From Colletes latitarsis (taxonomy: Eukaryota > Arthropoda > Insecta > Hymenoptera > Colletidae): a stretch of DNA of 64,000 nucleotides. Below the pieces are notes generated by a model. It saw only the letters and a list, made by a program, of their open reading frames with translations, made no database searches and was not told where the DNA came from. The stretch is taken from assembly GCF_051014445.1 (NCBI RefSeq), contig NW_027488366.1:23516001-23580000 (forward strand), read 5' to 3'. Positions within the stretch are counted from its first letter, which is position 1. Each line of letters opens with the position of its first letter. Positions 1-13,797 of this stretch are shown piece after piece. A program made the translations under genes and the position numbers.

Positions 1-929
1 CCTCTAAGATATTGATGGAAACCAGGTTTAATTGACTGTTTCAGTGTTGTACTTCATTACTACGTGATGCAATCCAGAAAAAGCCCAGGATCTAGCCATC
101 AAGTATGAGAAATATGCGAAAGAATAAGCCTGATGAGAGTAAATCACAGACCTAACCTAGACCAAACATGAATTATTCTCTAAAATATTAATCGAAACCA
201 GGTTTAATTGACTGTTTCAGTGTGGTCCCACATTACTACGTGATCCAAACCAGAAAAAACCCAGGATCCGTTCAACAAGTATGTGAAGAATGCGAAAGTA
301 TGAGTCTGATGAGTGAAAATCCCAGGCCTAACCTAGACCTGACATGCGTTATCCTCAAAAATATTGATCGAAACCTGGTTTAATCGACTGTTTCAGTGTG
401 GTACCACATTACTATGTGATCCAAACCAGAAAATAACCCAGGATCTGTTCAACGAGTATGTGAAAAACGCGAAAGTATGAGCCTGATGAGGGCAAATCCC
501 AGACATATCCCAGACCTAACTTGCGTTGTGCTCTAAGATATTGATGGAAACCAGGTTTAATTGACTGTTTCAGTGTTGTACTTCATTACTACGTGATGCA
601 ATCCAGAAAAAGCCCAGGATCTAGCCATCAAGTATGAGAAATATGCGAAAGAATGAGCCTGATGAGAGCAAATCCCAGACCTAACCTAGACCTAACATGC
701 GTTATCCTCTAAAATATTGAGCGAAACCAGGTTTAATGGACTGTTTCAGTGTGGTACCACTTTACTACGTGATCCACTCCAGAACTAGCCCAGGATCTAG
801 CCATGAAGTATGAGAAATATGCGAAAGTAAAAACCTGATGAGGGCAAATCCTAGACCTATCCCAGACTTAACTTGCGTTATCCTCTAAAATATTTATCAA
901 GACCAGGTTTAATTGATTGTTTCAGTGTG
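1..929 (+). repeat. Higher-order repeat segment, left-truncated by the window
   Basis: Bases 1 to about 929 reappear with few substitutions at 6340-7268 and 11094-12022 (offsets 6339 and 4754 bp). The subtype order and rare variants are shared, such as AATAAGCC with ATCACAGACC and GAACTAGCCCAGG. The copy begins outside the window. Confidence 0.85.
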
Positions 930-2534
930 GTACCACATTACTATGTGATCCAAACCAGAAAAAACCCAGGATCCGTTCAACAAGTATGTGAAGAATGCGA
1001 AAGTATGAGACTGATGAGTGAAAATCCCAGGCCTAACCTAGACCTAACATGCGTTATCCTCAAAAATATTGATCGAAACCTGGTTTAATCGACTCTTTCA
1101 GTGTGGTATCACAGTACTACGTGATCCAAACCAGAAAAAACGTAGGATCTGTTCAACAAGTATGTGAAAAACGCGAAAGTCTGAGCCTGATGAGGGCAAA
1201 TCCCAGCCCTATCCCAGACCTAACTTGCGTTAACCTCTGAAATATTGATGGAAACCAGGTTCAATTGACTGTTTCAGTGTGGTACCACATTACTACGTGA
1301 TCCAATCCAGTAATAGCCCAGGATCTAGCCATGAAGTATGAGAAATATGCGAAAGTATGAGCCTGACGGGGGCAAATCCTAGACCTAACCCAGACCTAAC
1401 ATGCGTTATCCTCTAAAATATTTATCAAGACCAGGTTTAATTGATTGTTTCAGTGTGGTCCCACATTACTACGTGATCCAAGCCAGAAAAAACCCAGGAT
1501 CCGTTCAACAAGTTTGTGAAGAATGCGAAAGTATGAGTCTGGTGAGTGAAAATCCTAGACCTAACCCAAACCTAACATGCGTTATCCTCTAAAATATTTA
1601 TCAAGACCAGGTTTAATTGAATGTTTCAGTGTGGTACCACATTACTACGTGATACAATCCAGAAAAAGCCCAGGATCTAGCCATCAAGTGTGAGAAATAT
1701 GCGAAAGAATGAGCCTGATGAGGGCAAATCCCAGACCTAATCCAGACCTAACATGCGCTATCCTCTAAGATATTGTTCGCAACCAGGTTTAATGGACTGT
1801 TTCAGTGTGGTACCACACTACTACGTGATCCAAACCAGAAAGAACCCGGGATCTGTTCAACAAGTATGTGAAAAACGCGAAAGTATGAGTCTGATGAGGC
1901 CAAATCCCAGACCTATCCCAGACTTAACTTGCGTTATCCTCTAAAACATTGATCGAAACCAGGCTTAATCGACTGTTTCTGCGTGGTACCACATTACTAC
2001 GTGATCCAAACCAGAAAAAACCCAGGATCCGTTCAACATGTATGTGAAGAATGCGAAAGTATGAGTCTGATCAGTGAAAATCTCAGGCCTTACCTAGACC
2101 TAACTTGCGTTGTCCTCTAAAATATTGATGGAAACCTTGTTTCATTGACTGTTTCAGTGTGGTACTACATTACTACGTGATGCAATCTAGACAAAGCCCA
2201 GGATCTAGCCATCAAGCATGAGAAATATGCGTAACAATGAGCCTGATGACAGCAAATCCCAGACCTATCCTAGACCTAACATGCGTTATCCTCTAAAGTA
2301 TTGATCGAAACCAGGTTTAATTGGCCGTTTCAGCGAGGTACCACATTACTACGTGATACAATCCAGAAACAGCCCAGGATCTAGCCATGAAGGATGAGAA
2401 ATATGCGAAAGTATGAGCCTCATGAGGGCAAATCCTAGACCTAACCCAGACCTAACATGCGTTATCCTCTAAAATATTTATCAAGACCAGGTTTAATTGA
2501 TTGTTTCAGCGTGGTCCCACATTACTACGTGATC

Positions 2535-3414
2535 CAAACCAGAAAAAACCCAGGATCCGTTCAACAAGTATGTGAAGAATGCGAAAGTATGAGTCTGATG
2601 AGTGAAAATCCGAGACCTAACCCAGACCTAACATGCGTTATCCTCAAAAATATTGATCGAAACCAGGTTTAATCGACTGTTTCAGTGTGACATCGCACTA
2701 CTACGTGACCCAAACTAGAAAAAACCAAGGATCTGTTCAACAAGTATGTGAAAAACGCGAAAGTCTGAGCCTGATGAGGGCAAATCCCGGACCTATCCCA
2801 GACCTAACTTGCGTTAACCTCTAAAATATTGATCGAAACCAGGTTTTATTGACTGTCTCAGTGTGGTACCACATTACTACGTGATCCAGTCCAGAAATAG
2901 CCCAGGATCTAGCCATGAAGTATGAAAAATATGCGAAAGTATGAGCCTGATATGGGCAAAACCTAGACTTAACCCAAACCTAACATGCGTTATCCTCTAA
3001 AATATTTATCAAGACCAGGTTTAATTGAATGTTTCAGTGTGGTACCACATTACTACGTGACACAATCCAGAAAAAGCCCAGGATCTAGCCATCACGTTTG
3101 AGAAATATGCGAAAGAATGAGCCTGATGAGGGCAAATCCTAGACCTAATCCAGACCTAGCATGTGTTATCCTCTAAGATATAGATAGCAACCAGATTTAA
3201 TGGACTGTTTCAGTGTGGTACCCCACTACTACGTGATCCAAACCAGAAAAAACCCAGGATCTGTTCAACAAGTATGTGAAAAACGCGAAAGTATGAGTCT
3301 GATGAGGTCAAATCCCAGACGTATCCCAGACTTAAATTGCGTTATCCTCTAAAATATTGATCGAAACCAGGTTTAATCGACTGTTTCAGCGTGGTACCAC
3401 ATTACTACGTGATA
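2535..3414 (+). repeat. 880-bp pentamer, copy 1 of a direct tandem pair
   Basis: Five monomers followed immediately by a near-identical copy at 3415-4294. Shared private variants include GTGTGACATCGCAC and CTGATATGGGCAAAACC. I count only about four or five differences by eye (for example near 2711, 3098, 3182 and 3320), so the duplication is recent. Confidence 0.9.
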
Positions 3415-4294
3415 CAAACCAGAAAAAACCCAGGATCCGTTCAACAAGTATGTGAAGAATGCGAAAGTATGAGTCTGATGAGTGAAAATCCGAGACCTAA
3501 CCCAGACCTAACATGCGTTATCCTCAAAAATATTGATCGAAACCAGGTTTAATCGACTGTTTCAGTGTGACATCGCACTACTACGTGACCGAAACTAGAA
3601 AAAACCAAGGATCTGTTCAACAAGTATGTGAAAAACGCGAAAGTCTGAGCCTGATGAGGGCAAATCCCGGACCTATCCCAGACCTAACTTGCGTTAACCT
3701 CTAAAATATTGATCGAAACCAGGTTTTATTGACTGTCTCAGTGTGGTACCACATTACTACGTGATCCAGTCCAGAAATAGCCCAGGATCTAGCCATGAAG
3801 TATGAAAAATATGCGAAAGTATGAGCCTGATATGGGCAAAACCTAGACTTAACCCAAACCTAACATGCGTTATCCTCTAAAATATTTATCAAGACCAGGT
3901 TTAATTGAATGTTTCAGTGTGGTACCACATTACTACGTGACACAATCCAGAAAAAGCCCAGGATCTAGCCATCAAGTTTGAGAAATATGCGAAAGAATGA
4001 GCCTGATGAGGGCAAATCCTAGACCTAATCCAGACCTAGCATGTGTTATCCTCTAAGATATTGATAGCAACCAGATTTAATGGACTGTTTCAGTGTGGTA
4101 CCCCACTACTACGTGATCCAAACCAGAAAAAACCCAGGATCTGTTCAACAAGTATGTGAAAAACGCGAAAGTATGAGTCTGATGAGGTCAAATCCCAGAC
4201 CTATCCCAGACTTAAATTGCGTTATCCTCTAAAATATTGATCGAAACCAGGTTTAATCGACTGTTTCAGCGTGGTACCACATTACTACGTGATA
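3415..4294 (+). repeat. 880-bp pentamer, copy 2
   Basis: Second copy of the five-monomer block; offset exactly 880 = 5 x 176. Divergence from the pattern resumes at about 4295, where CAGAAACAGTCC appears instead of the expected continuation. Confidence 0.9.
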
Positions 4295-5449
4295 CAATCC
4301 AGAAACAGTCCAGGATCTAGCCATGAAGTATGAGAAATATGCGAAAGAATGAGCCTGATGAGAGCAAATCCCAGACCTAACCTAGACCTAACATGAATTA
4401 TTCTCTAAAATATTGATCGAAACCAGGTTTAATTGACTGTTTCAGTGTGGTCCCACATTACTACGTGATCCAAACCAGAAAATAACCCAGGATCTGTTCA
4501 AGGAGTATGTGAAGTGTGCGAAAGTATGAGTCTGATGAGGTCAAATCCCAGACCTATCCCAGACCTAACTTGCGTTATCCCCTAAAATATTCATCGAAAC
4601 CAGGTTTAATGGACTGCTTCAGTGTGGTACCACACTACTACGTGATCCAAACCAGAAAAAACCCAGGATCTGTTCAACAAGTATGTGAAAAACGCGAAAG
4701 TATGAGCCTGATGAGGGCAAATCCCAGACATAACCCAGACCTAACTTGCGTTGTCCTCTAAGATATTCATGGAAACCAGGTTTAATTGACTGTTTCAGTG
4801 TGGTCCCACATTACTTCGTGATCCAAACCAGAAAAAACCCAGGATCCGTTCAACAAGTATGTGAAGAATGCGAAAGTATGAGTCTGATGAGTGAAAATCC
4901 CAGGCCTAACCTAGACCTAACATGCGTTATCCTCAAAAATATTGATCGAAACCTGGTTTAATCGACTGTTTCAGTGTGGTACCACATTACTATGTGATCC
5001 AAACCAGAAAATAACCCAGGATCTGTTCAAGGAGTATGTGAAGTGTGCGAAAGTATGAGTCTGATGAGTGAAAATCCCAGACCTAACCTAGACCTAACAT
5101 GCGTTATCCTCTAAAATATTTATCAAGACCAGGTTTAATTGATTGTTTCAGTGTGGTCCCACATTACTACGAGATCCAAACCAGAAAAAACCCAGGATCT
5201 GTTCAACATGTATGAGAAATATGCGAAAGAATGAACCTGATGAGAGTAAATCCCAGACCTAACCTAGACCTAACATGCGTTATCCTCTAAAATATTTATC
5301 AAGACCAGGTTTAATTGATTGTTTCAGTGTGGTCCCACATTAGTACGTGATCCGAACCAGAAAAAACCCAGGATCTGTTCAACAAGTATGTGAAGAATGC
5401 GAAAGTATGAGTCTGATGAGGGCAAATCCCAGACCAATCCCAGACTTAA

Positions 5450-8400
5450 CTTGCGTTATCCTCTAAAATATTGATCGAAACCAGGTTTAATTGACTGTTT
5501 CAGCGTGGTACCACATTACTACGTGATACAATCCAGAAACAGCCCAGGATCTAGCCATGAAGTATGAGAAATATGTGAAAGTATGAGCCTGATGAGGGCA
5601 AATCCAAGACCTAACCCAGACCTAACATGCGTTATCCTCTAAAATGTTTATCAAGACCAGGTTTAATTGATTGTTTCAGTGTGGTCCCACATTAGTACGT
5701 GATCCGAACCAGAAAAAACCCAGGATCTGTTCAACAAGTATGTGAAGAATGCGAAAGTATGAGTCTGATGAGGGCAAATCCCAGACCTATCCCAGACCTA
5801 ACTTGCGTTATCCTCTAAAATATTGATCGAAACCAGGTTTAATTGACCGTTTCAGTGTGGTACCACATTACCACGTGATCCAAACCAGAAAAAACCCAGG
5901 ATCCGTTCAACAAGTATGTGAAGAATGCGAAAGTATGAGTCTGATCAGTGAAAATCCCAGGCCTAACCCAGACCTAACATGCGTCATCCTCTAAAATATT
6001 GATCAAAACCAGGTTTAATCGACTGTTTCAGTGTGGTCCCACATTACTACGTGATCCAAACCAGAAAAAACCCAGGATCAGTTGAACAAGTATGTGAAGA
6101 ATGTGAAAGTATGAGTCTGATGAGTGAAAATCCCAGGGCTAACCTAGACCTAACATGCGTCATCCTCTAAAATATTGATCAAAACCAGGTTTAATGGACT
6201 GTTTCAGTGTGGTACCACACTACAACGTGACCCAAACCTGAAAAAACCCAGGATCTGTTCAACAAGTATGTGAAAAACGCGAAAGTATGAGCCTGATGAG
6301 GGCAAATCCCAGACATATCCCAGACCTAACTTGCGTTGTCCTCTAAGATATTGATGGAAACCAGGTTTAATTGACGGTTTCAGTGTTGTACTTCATTACT
6401 ACGTGATGCAATCCAGAAAAAGCCCAGGATCTAGCCATCAAGTATGAGAAATATGCGAAAGAATAAGCCTGATGAGAGTAAATCACAGACCTAACCTAGA
6501 CCTAACATGAATTATTCTCTAAAATATTAATCGAAACCAGGTTTAATTGACCGTTTCAGTGTGGTCCCACATTACTACGTGATCCAAACCAGAAAAAACC
6601 CAGGATCCGTTCAACAAGTATGTGAAGAATGCGAAAGTATGTGTCTGATGAGTGAAAATCCCAGGCCTAACCTAGACCTGACATGCGTTATCCTCAAAAA
6701 TATTGATCGAAACCTGGTTTAATCGACTGTTTCAGTGTGGTACCACATTACTATGTGATCCAAACCAGAAAATAACCCAGGATCTGTTCAACGAGTATGT
6801 GAAAAACGCGAAAGTATGAGCCTGATGAGGGCAAATCCCAGACATATCCCAGACCTAACTTGCGTTGTGCTCTAAGATATTGATGGAAACCAGGTTTAAT
6901 TGACTGTTTCAGTGTTGTACTTCATTACTACGTGATGCAATCCAGAAAAAGCCCAGGATCTAGCCATCAAGTATGAGAAATATGCGAAAGAATGAGCCTG
7001 ATGAGAGCAAATCCCAGACCTAACCTAGACCTAACATGCGTTATCCTCTAAAATATTGAGCGAAACCAGGTTTAATGGACTGTTTCAGTGTGGTACCACT
7101 TTACTACGTGATCCACTCCAGAACTAGCCCAGGAACTAGCCATGAAGTATGAGAAATATGCGAAAGTAAAAACCTGATGAGGGCAAATCCTAGACCTATC
7201 CCAGACTTAACTTGCGTTATCCTCTAAAATATTTATCAAGACCAGGTTTAATTGATTGTTTCAGTGTGATACCACATTACTACGTGATCCACACCAGAAA
7301 AAACCCAAGATCCGTTCAACAAGTATGTGAAGAATGCGAAAGTATGAGTCTGATGAGGTCAAATCCCAGACCAATCCCAGACTTAACTTGCGTTATCCTC
7401 TAAAATATTAATCGAAACCAGGTTTAATCGACTGTTTCAGTGTGGTACCACATTACTATGTGATCCAAACCAGAAAAAACCCAGGATCTGTTCAACGAGT
7501 ATGTGAAGTGTGCGAAAGTATGAGTCTGATGAGGGCAAATCCCAGACCTATCCCAGACCTAACATGCGTTATCCTCGAAAATATTTATCAAGACCAGGTT
7601 TAATTGATTGTTTCAGTGTGGACCCACATTACTACGTGATCCCAACCAGAAAAAACCCAGGATCCGTTCAACAAGTATGTCAAGAATGCGAAAGTATGAG
7701 TCTGATGAGCGAAAATCCCAGACCTAACCTAGACCTAACATGCGTTATCCTCTAAAATATTGATCGAAACCAGGTTTAATTGACCGTTTCAGTGTGGTAC
7801 CACATTACTACGTGATCCAAACCAGAAAAAACCCAGGATCCGTTCAACAAGTATGTGAAGGATGCGAAAGTATGAGTCCGATCAGTGAGAATCTCAGGCC
7901 TTACCTAGACCTAACTTGCGTTGTCCTCTAAAATATTGATGGAAACCAGGTTTAATTGACTGTTTCAGTGTTGTACTTCATTACTACGTGATACAATCCA
8001 GAAAAAGCAAAGGATCTAGCCATCAAGTATGAGAAATATGCGTAAGAATGAGCCTGATGAGAGCAAATCCCAGACCTAACCTAGACCTAACATGCGTCAT
8101 CCTCTAAAATATTGATCAAAACCAGGTTTAATGGACTGTTTCAGTGTGGTACCACACTACAACGTGATCCAAACCTGAAAAAACCCAGGATCTGTTCAAC
8201 AAGTATGTGAAAAACGCGAACGTATGAGCCTGATGAGGGCAAATCCCAGACATATCCCAGACCTAACTTGCGTTGTGCTCTAAGATATTGATGGAAACCA
8301 GGTTTAATTGACTGTTTCAGTGTTGTACTTCATTACTACGTGATGCAATCCAGAAAAAGCCCAGGATCTAGCCATCAAGTATGAGAAATATGCGAAAGAA

Positions 8401-9394
8401 TAAGCCTGATGAGAGTAAATCACAGACCTAACCTAGACCTAACATGAATTATTCTCTAAAATATTAATCGAAACCAGGTTTAATTGACTGTTTCAGTGTG
8501 GTCCCACATTACTACGTGATCCAAACCAGAGAAAACCCAGGATCCGTTCAACAAGTATGTGAAGGATGCGAAAGTATGAGTCCGATCAGTGAGAATCTCA
8601 GGCCTTACCTAGACCTAACTTGCGTTGTCCTCTAAAATATTGATGGAAACCAGGTTTAATTGACTGTTTCAGTGTTGTACTTCATTACTACGTGATGCAA
8701 TCCAGAAAAAGCCCAGGATCTAGCCATCAAGTATGAGAAATATGCGAAAGAATAAGCCTGATGAGAGTAAATCACAGACCTAACCTAGACCTAACATGAA
8801 TTATTCTCTAAAATATTAATCGAAACCAGGTTTAATTGACTGTTTCAGTGTGGTCCCACATTACTACGTGATCCAAACCAGAGAAAACCCAGGATCCGTT
8901 CAACAAGTATGTGAAGAATGCGAAAGTATGAGTCTGATGAGTGAAAATCCCAGGCCTAACCTAGACCTAACATGCGTTATCCTCAAAAATATTGATCGAA
9001 ACCTGGTTTAATCGACTGTTTCAGTGTGGTACCACATTACTATGTGATCCAAACCAGAAAATAACCCAGGATCTGTTCAACGAGTATGTGAAAAACGCGA
9101 AAGTATGAGCCTGATGAGGGCAAATCCCAGACATATCCCAGACCTAACTTGCGTTGTGCTCTAAGATATTGATGGAAACCAGGTTTAATTGACTGTTTCA
9201 GTGTTGTACTTCATTACTACGTGATGCAATCCAGAAAAAGCCCGGGATCTAGCCATCAAGTATGAGAAATATGCGAAAGAATGAGCCTGATGAGAGCAAA
9301 TCCCAGACCTAACCTAGACCTAACATGAATTATTCTCTAAAATATTGATCGAGACCAGGTTTAATCGACTGTTTCAGTGTGGTACCACATTACT
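5450..9394 (+). repeat. Large satellite duplication, copy 1 (about 3.9 kb)
   Basis: Matches 10204-13797 at offset 4754 through identical subtype order and private variants (AATATGTGAAAGTATG, AATGTTTATCAAG, GGAACTAGCC, CGTGATCCCAACC). This copy has an additional 352-bp dimer repeat at about 8281-8985. After that dimer the offset falls to 4402. Confidence 0.88.
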
Positions 9395-10203
9395 ATGTGA
9401 TCCAAACCAGAAAATAACCCAGGATCTGTTCAAGGAGTATGTGAAGTGTGCGAAAGTATGAGTCTGATGAGTGAAAATCCCAGACCTAACCTAGACCTAA
9501 CATGCGTTATCCTCTAAAATATTTATCAAGACCAGGTTTAATTGATTGTTTCAGTGTGGTCCCACATTACTACGAGATCCAAACCAGAAAAAACCCAGGA
9601 TCTGTTCAACATGTATGAGAAATATGCGAAAGAATGAACCTGATGAGAGTAAATCCCAGACCTAACCTAGACCTAACATGCGTTATCCTCTAAAATATTT
9701 ATCAAGACCAGGTTTAATTGATTGTTTCAGTGTGGACCCACATTACTACGTGATCCAAACCAGAAAAACCCAGGTTCAGTTCAACAAGTATGTGAAGAAT
9801 GCGAAAGTATGAGTCTGATGAGTGAAAATCCCAGTGCTAACCTAGACCTAACATGCGTTATCCACTAAAATATTGATCGAAGCCAGGTTTAATCGACTGC
9901 TTCAGTGTGGCATCACACTACTACGTGACCCAAACCAGAAAAAACCCATGATCTGTTCAGCAAGTATGTGAAAAACGCGAAACTGTGAGCCTGATGTGGG
10001 CAAATCATAGACCTAACCCAGACCTAAGATGCGTTGTCCTCTAAAATATTGATGGAAACCAGGTTTCATTGACTGTTTCAGTGTGGTACCACTTTACTAC
10101 GTGATCCAATCCAGAAATAGCCCAGGATCTAGCCATGAAGTATGAGAAATATGCGAAAGTAAGACCCTGATGAGGGCAAATCCTAGACCTATCCCAGACG
10201 TAA

Positions 10204-13200
10204 CTTGCGTTATCCTCTAAAATATTGATCGAAACCAGGTTTAATTGACTGTTTCAGCGTGGTACCACATTACTACGTGATACAATCCAGAAACAGCCCA
10301 GGATCTAGCCATGAAGTATGAGAAATATGTGAAAGTATGAGCCTGATGAGGGCAAATCCAAGACCTAACCCAGACCTAACATGCGTTATCCTCTAAAATG
10401 TTTATCAAGACCAGGTTTAATTGATTGTTTCAGTGTGGTCCCACATTAGTACGTGATCCGAACCAGAAAAAACCCAGGATCTGTTCAACAAGTATGTGAA
10501 GAATGCGAAAGTATGAGTCTGATGAGGGCAAATCCCAGACCTATCCCAGACCTAACTTGCGTTATCCTCTAAAATATTGATCGAAACCAGGTTTAATTGA
10601 CCGTTTCAGTGTGGTACCACATTACCACGTGATCCAAACCAGAAAAAACCCAGGATCCGTTCAACAAGTATGTGAAGAATGCGAAAGTATGAGTCTGATC
10701 AGTGAAAATCCCAGGCCTAACCCAGACCTAACATGCGTCATCCTCTAAAATATTGATCAAAACCAGGTTTAATCGACTGTTTCAGTGTGGTCCCACATTA
10801 CTACGTGATCCAAACCAGAAAAAACCCAGGATCAGTTGAACAAGTATGTGAAGAATGTGAAAGTATGAGTCTGATGAGTGAAAATCCCAGGGCTAACCTA
10901 GACCTAACATGCGTCATCCTCTAAAATATTGATCAAAACCAGGTTTAATGGACTGTTTCAGTGTGGTACCACACTACAACGTGACCCAAACCTGAAAAAA
11001 CCCAGGATCTGTTCAACAAGTATGTGAAAAACGCGAAAGTATGAGCCTGATGAGGGCAAATCCCAGACATATCCCAGACCTAACTTGCGTTGTCCTCTAA
11101 GATATTGATGGAAACCAGGTTTAATTGACGGTTTCAGTGTTGTACTTCATTACTACGTGATGCAATCCAGAAAAAGCCCAGGATCTAGCCATCAAGTATG
11201 AGAAATATGCGAAAGAATAAGCCTGATGAGAGTAAATCACAGACCTAACCTAGACCTAACATGAATTATTCTCTAAAATATTAATCGAAACCAGGTTTAA
11301 TTGACCGTTTCAGTGTGGTCCCACATTACTACGTGATCCAAACCAGAAAAAACCCAGGATCCGTTCAACAAGTATGTGAAGAATGCGAAAGTATGAGTCT
11401 GATGAGTGAAAATCCCAGGCCTAACCTAGACCTGACATGCGTTATCCTCAAAAATATTGATCGAAACCTGGTTTAATCGACTGTTTCAGTGTGGTACCAC
11501 ATTACTATGTGATCCAAACCAGAAAATAACCCAGGATCTGTTCAACGAGTATGTGAAAAACGCGAAAGTATGAGCCTGATGAGGGCAAATCCCAGACATA
11601 TCCCAGACCTAACTTGCGTTGTGCTCTAAGATATTGATGGAAACCAGGTTTAATTGACTGTTTCAGTGTTGTACTTCATTACTACGTGATGCAATCCAGA
11701 AAAAGCCCAGGATCTAGCCATCAAGTATGAGAAATATGCGAAAGAATGAGCCTGATGAGAGCAAATCCCAGACCTAACCTAGACCTAACATGCGTTATCC
11801 TCTAAAATATTGAGCGAAACCAGGTTTAATGGACTGTTTCAGTGTGGTACCACTTTACTACGTGATCCACTCCAGAACTAGCCCAGGAACTAGCCATGAA
11901 GTATGAGAAATATGCGAAAGTAAAAACCTGATGAGGGCAAATCCTAGACCTATCCCAGACTTAACTTGCGTTATCCTCTAAAATATTTATCAAGACCAGG
12001 TTTAATTGATTGTTTCAGTGTGATACCACATTACTACGTGATCCACACCAGAAAAAACCCAAGATCCGTTCAACAAGTATGTGAAGAATGCGAAAGTATG
12101 AGTCTGATGAGGTCAAATCCCAGACCAATCCCCGACTTAACTTGCGTTATCCTCTAAAATATTAATCGAAACCAGGTTTAATCGACTGTTTCAGTGTGGT
12201 ACCACATTACTATGTGATCCAAACCAGAAAAAACCCAGGATCTGTTCAACGAGTATGTGAAGTGTGCGAAAGTATGAGTCTGATGAGGGCAAATCCCAGA
12301 CCTATCCCAGACCTAACATGCGTTATCCTCGAAAATATTTATCAAGACCAGGTTTAATTGATTGTTTCAGTGTGGACCCACATTACTACGTGATCCCAAC
12401 CAGAAAAAACCCAGGATCCGTTCAACAAGTATGTCAAGAATGCGAAAGTATGAGTCTGATGAGCGAAAATCCCAGACCTAACCTAGACCTAACATGCGTT
12501 ATCCTCTAAAATATTGATCGAAACCAGGTTTAATTGACCGTTTCAGTGTGGTACCACATTACTACGTGATCCAAACCAGAAAAAACCCAGGATCCGTTCA
12601 ACAAGTATGTGAAGGATGCGAAAGTATGAGTCTGATCAGTGAGAATCTCAGGCCTTACCTAGACCTAACTTGCGTTGTCCTCTAAAATATTGATGGAAAC
12701 CAGGTTTAATTGACTGTTTCAGTGTTGTACTTCATTACTACGTGATACAATCCAGAAAAAGCAAAGGATCTAGCCATCAAGTATGAGAAATATGCGTAAG
12801 AATGAGCCTGATGAGAGCAAATCCCAGACCTAACCTAGACCTAACATGCGTCATCCTCTAAAATATTGATCAAAACCAGGTTTAATGGACTGTTTCAGTG
12901 TGGTACCACACTACAACGTGATCCAAACCTGAAAAAACCCAGGATCTGTTCAACAAGTATGTGAAAAACGCGAACGTATGAGCCTGATGAGGGCAAATCC
13001 CAGACATATCCCAGACCTAACTTGCGTTGTCCTCTAAGATATTGATGGAAACCAGGTTTAATTGACTGTTTCAGTGTTGTACTTCATTACTACGTGATGC
13101 AATCCAGAAAAAGCCCAGGATCTAGCCATCAAGTATGAGAAATATGCGAAAGAATAAGCCTGATGAGAGTAAATCACAGACCTAACCTAGACCTAACATG

Positions 13201-13797
13201 AATTATTCTCTAAAATATTAATCGAAACCAGGTTTAATTGACTGTTTCAGTGTGGTCCCACATTACTACGTGATCCAAACCAGAGAAAACCCAGGATCCG
13301 TTCAACAAGTATGTGAAGAATGCGAAAGTATGAGTCTGATGAGTGAAAATCCCAGGCCTAACCTAGACCTAACATGCGTTATCCTCAAAAATATTGATCG
13401 AAACCTGGTTTAATCGACTGTTTCAGTGTGGTACCACATTACTATGTGATCCAAACCAGAAAATAACCCAGGATCTGTTCAACGAGTATGTGAAAAACGC
13501 GAAAGTATGAGCCTGATGAGGGCAAATCCCAGACATATCCCAGACCTAACTTGCGTTGTGCTCTAAGATATTGATGGAAACCAGGTTTAATTGACTGTTT
13601 CAGTGTTGTACTTCATTACTACGTGATGCAATCCAGAAAAAGCCCGGGATCTAGCCATCAAGTATGAGAAATATGCGAAAGAATGAGCCTGATGAGAGCA
13701 AATCCCAGACCTAACCTAGACCTAACATGAATTATTCTCTAAAATATTGATCGAGACCAGGTTTAATCGACTGTTTCAGTGTGGTACCACATTACTA
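10204..13797 (+). repeat. Large satellite duplication, copy 2 (about 3.6 kb)
   Basis: Second copy of the block at 5450-9394. It lacks the extra 352-bp dimer. The two copies are not adjacent; 9361-9735 between them instead resembles 4958-5332 (offset 4403), showing overlapping rounds of unequal exchange. Confidence 0.88.
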
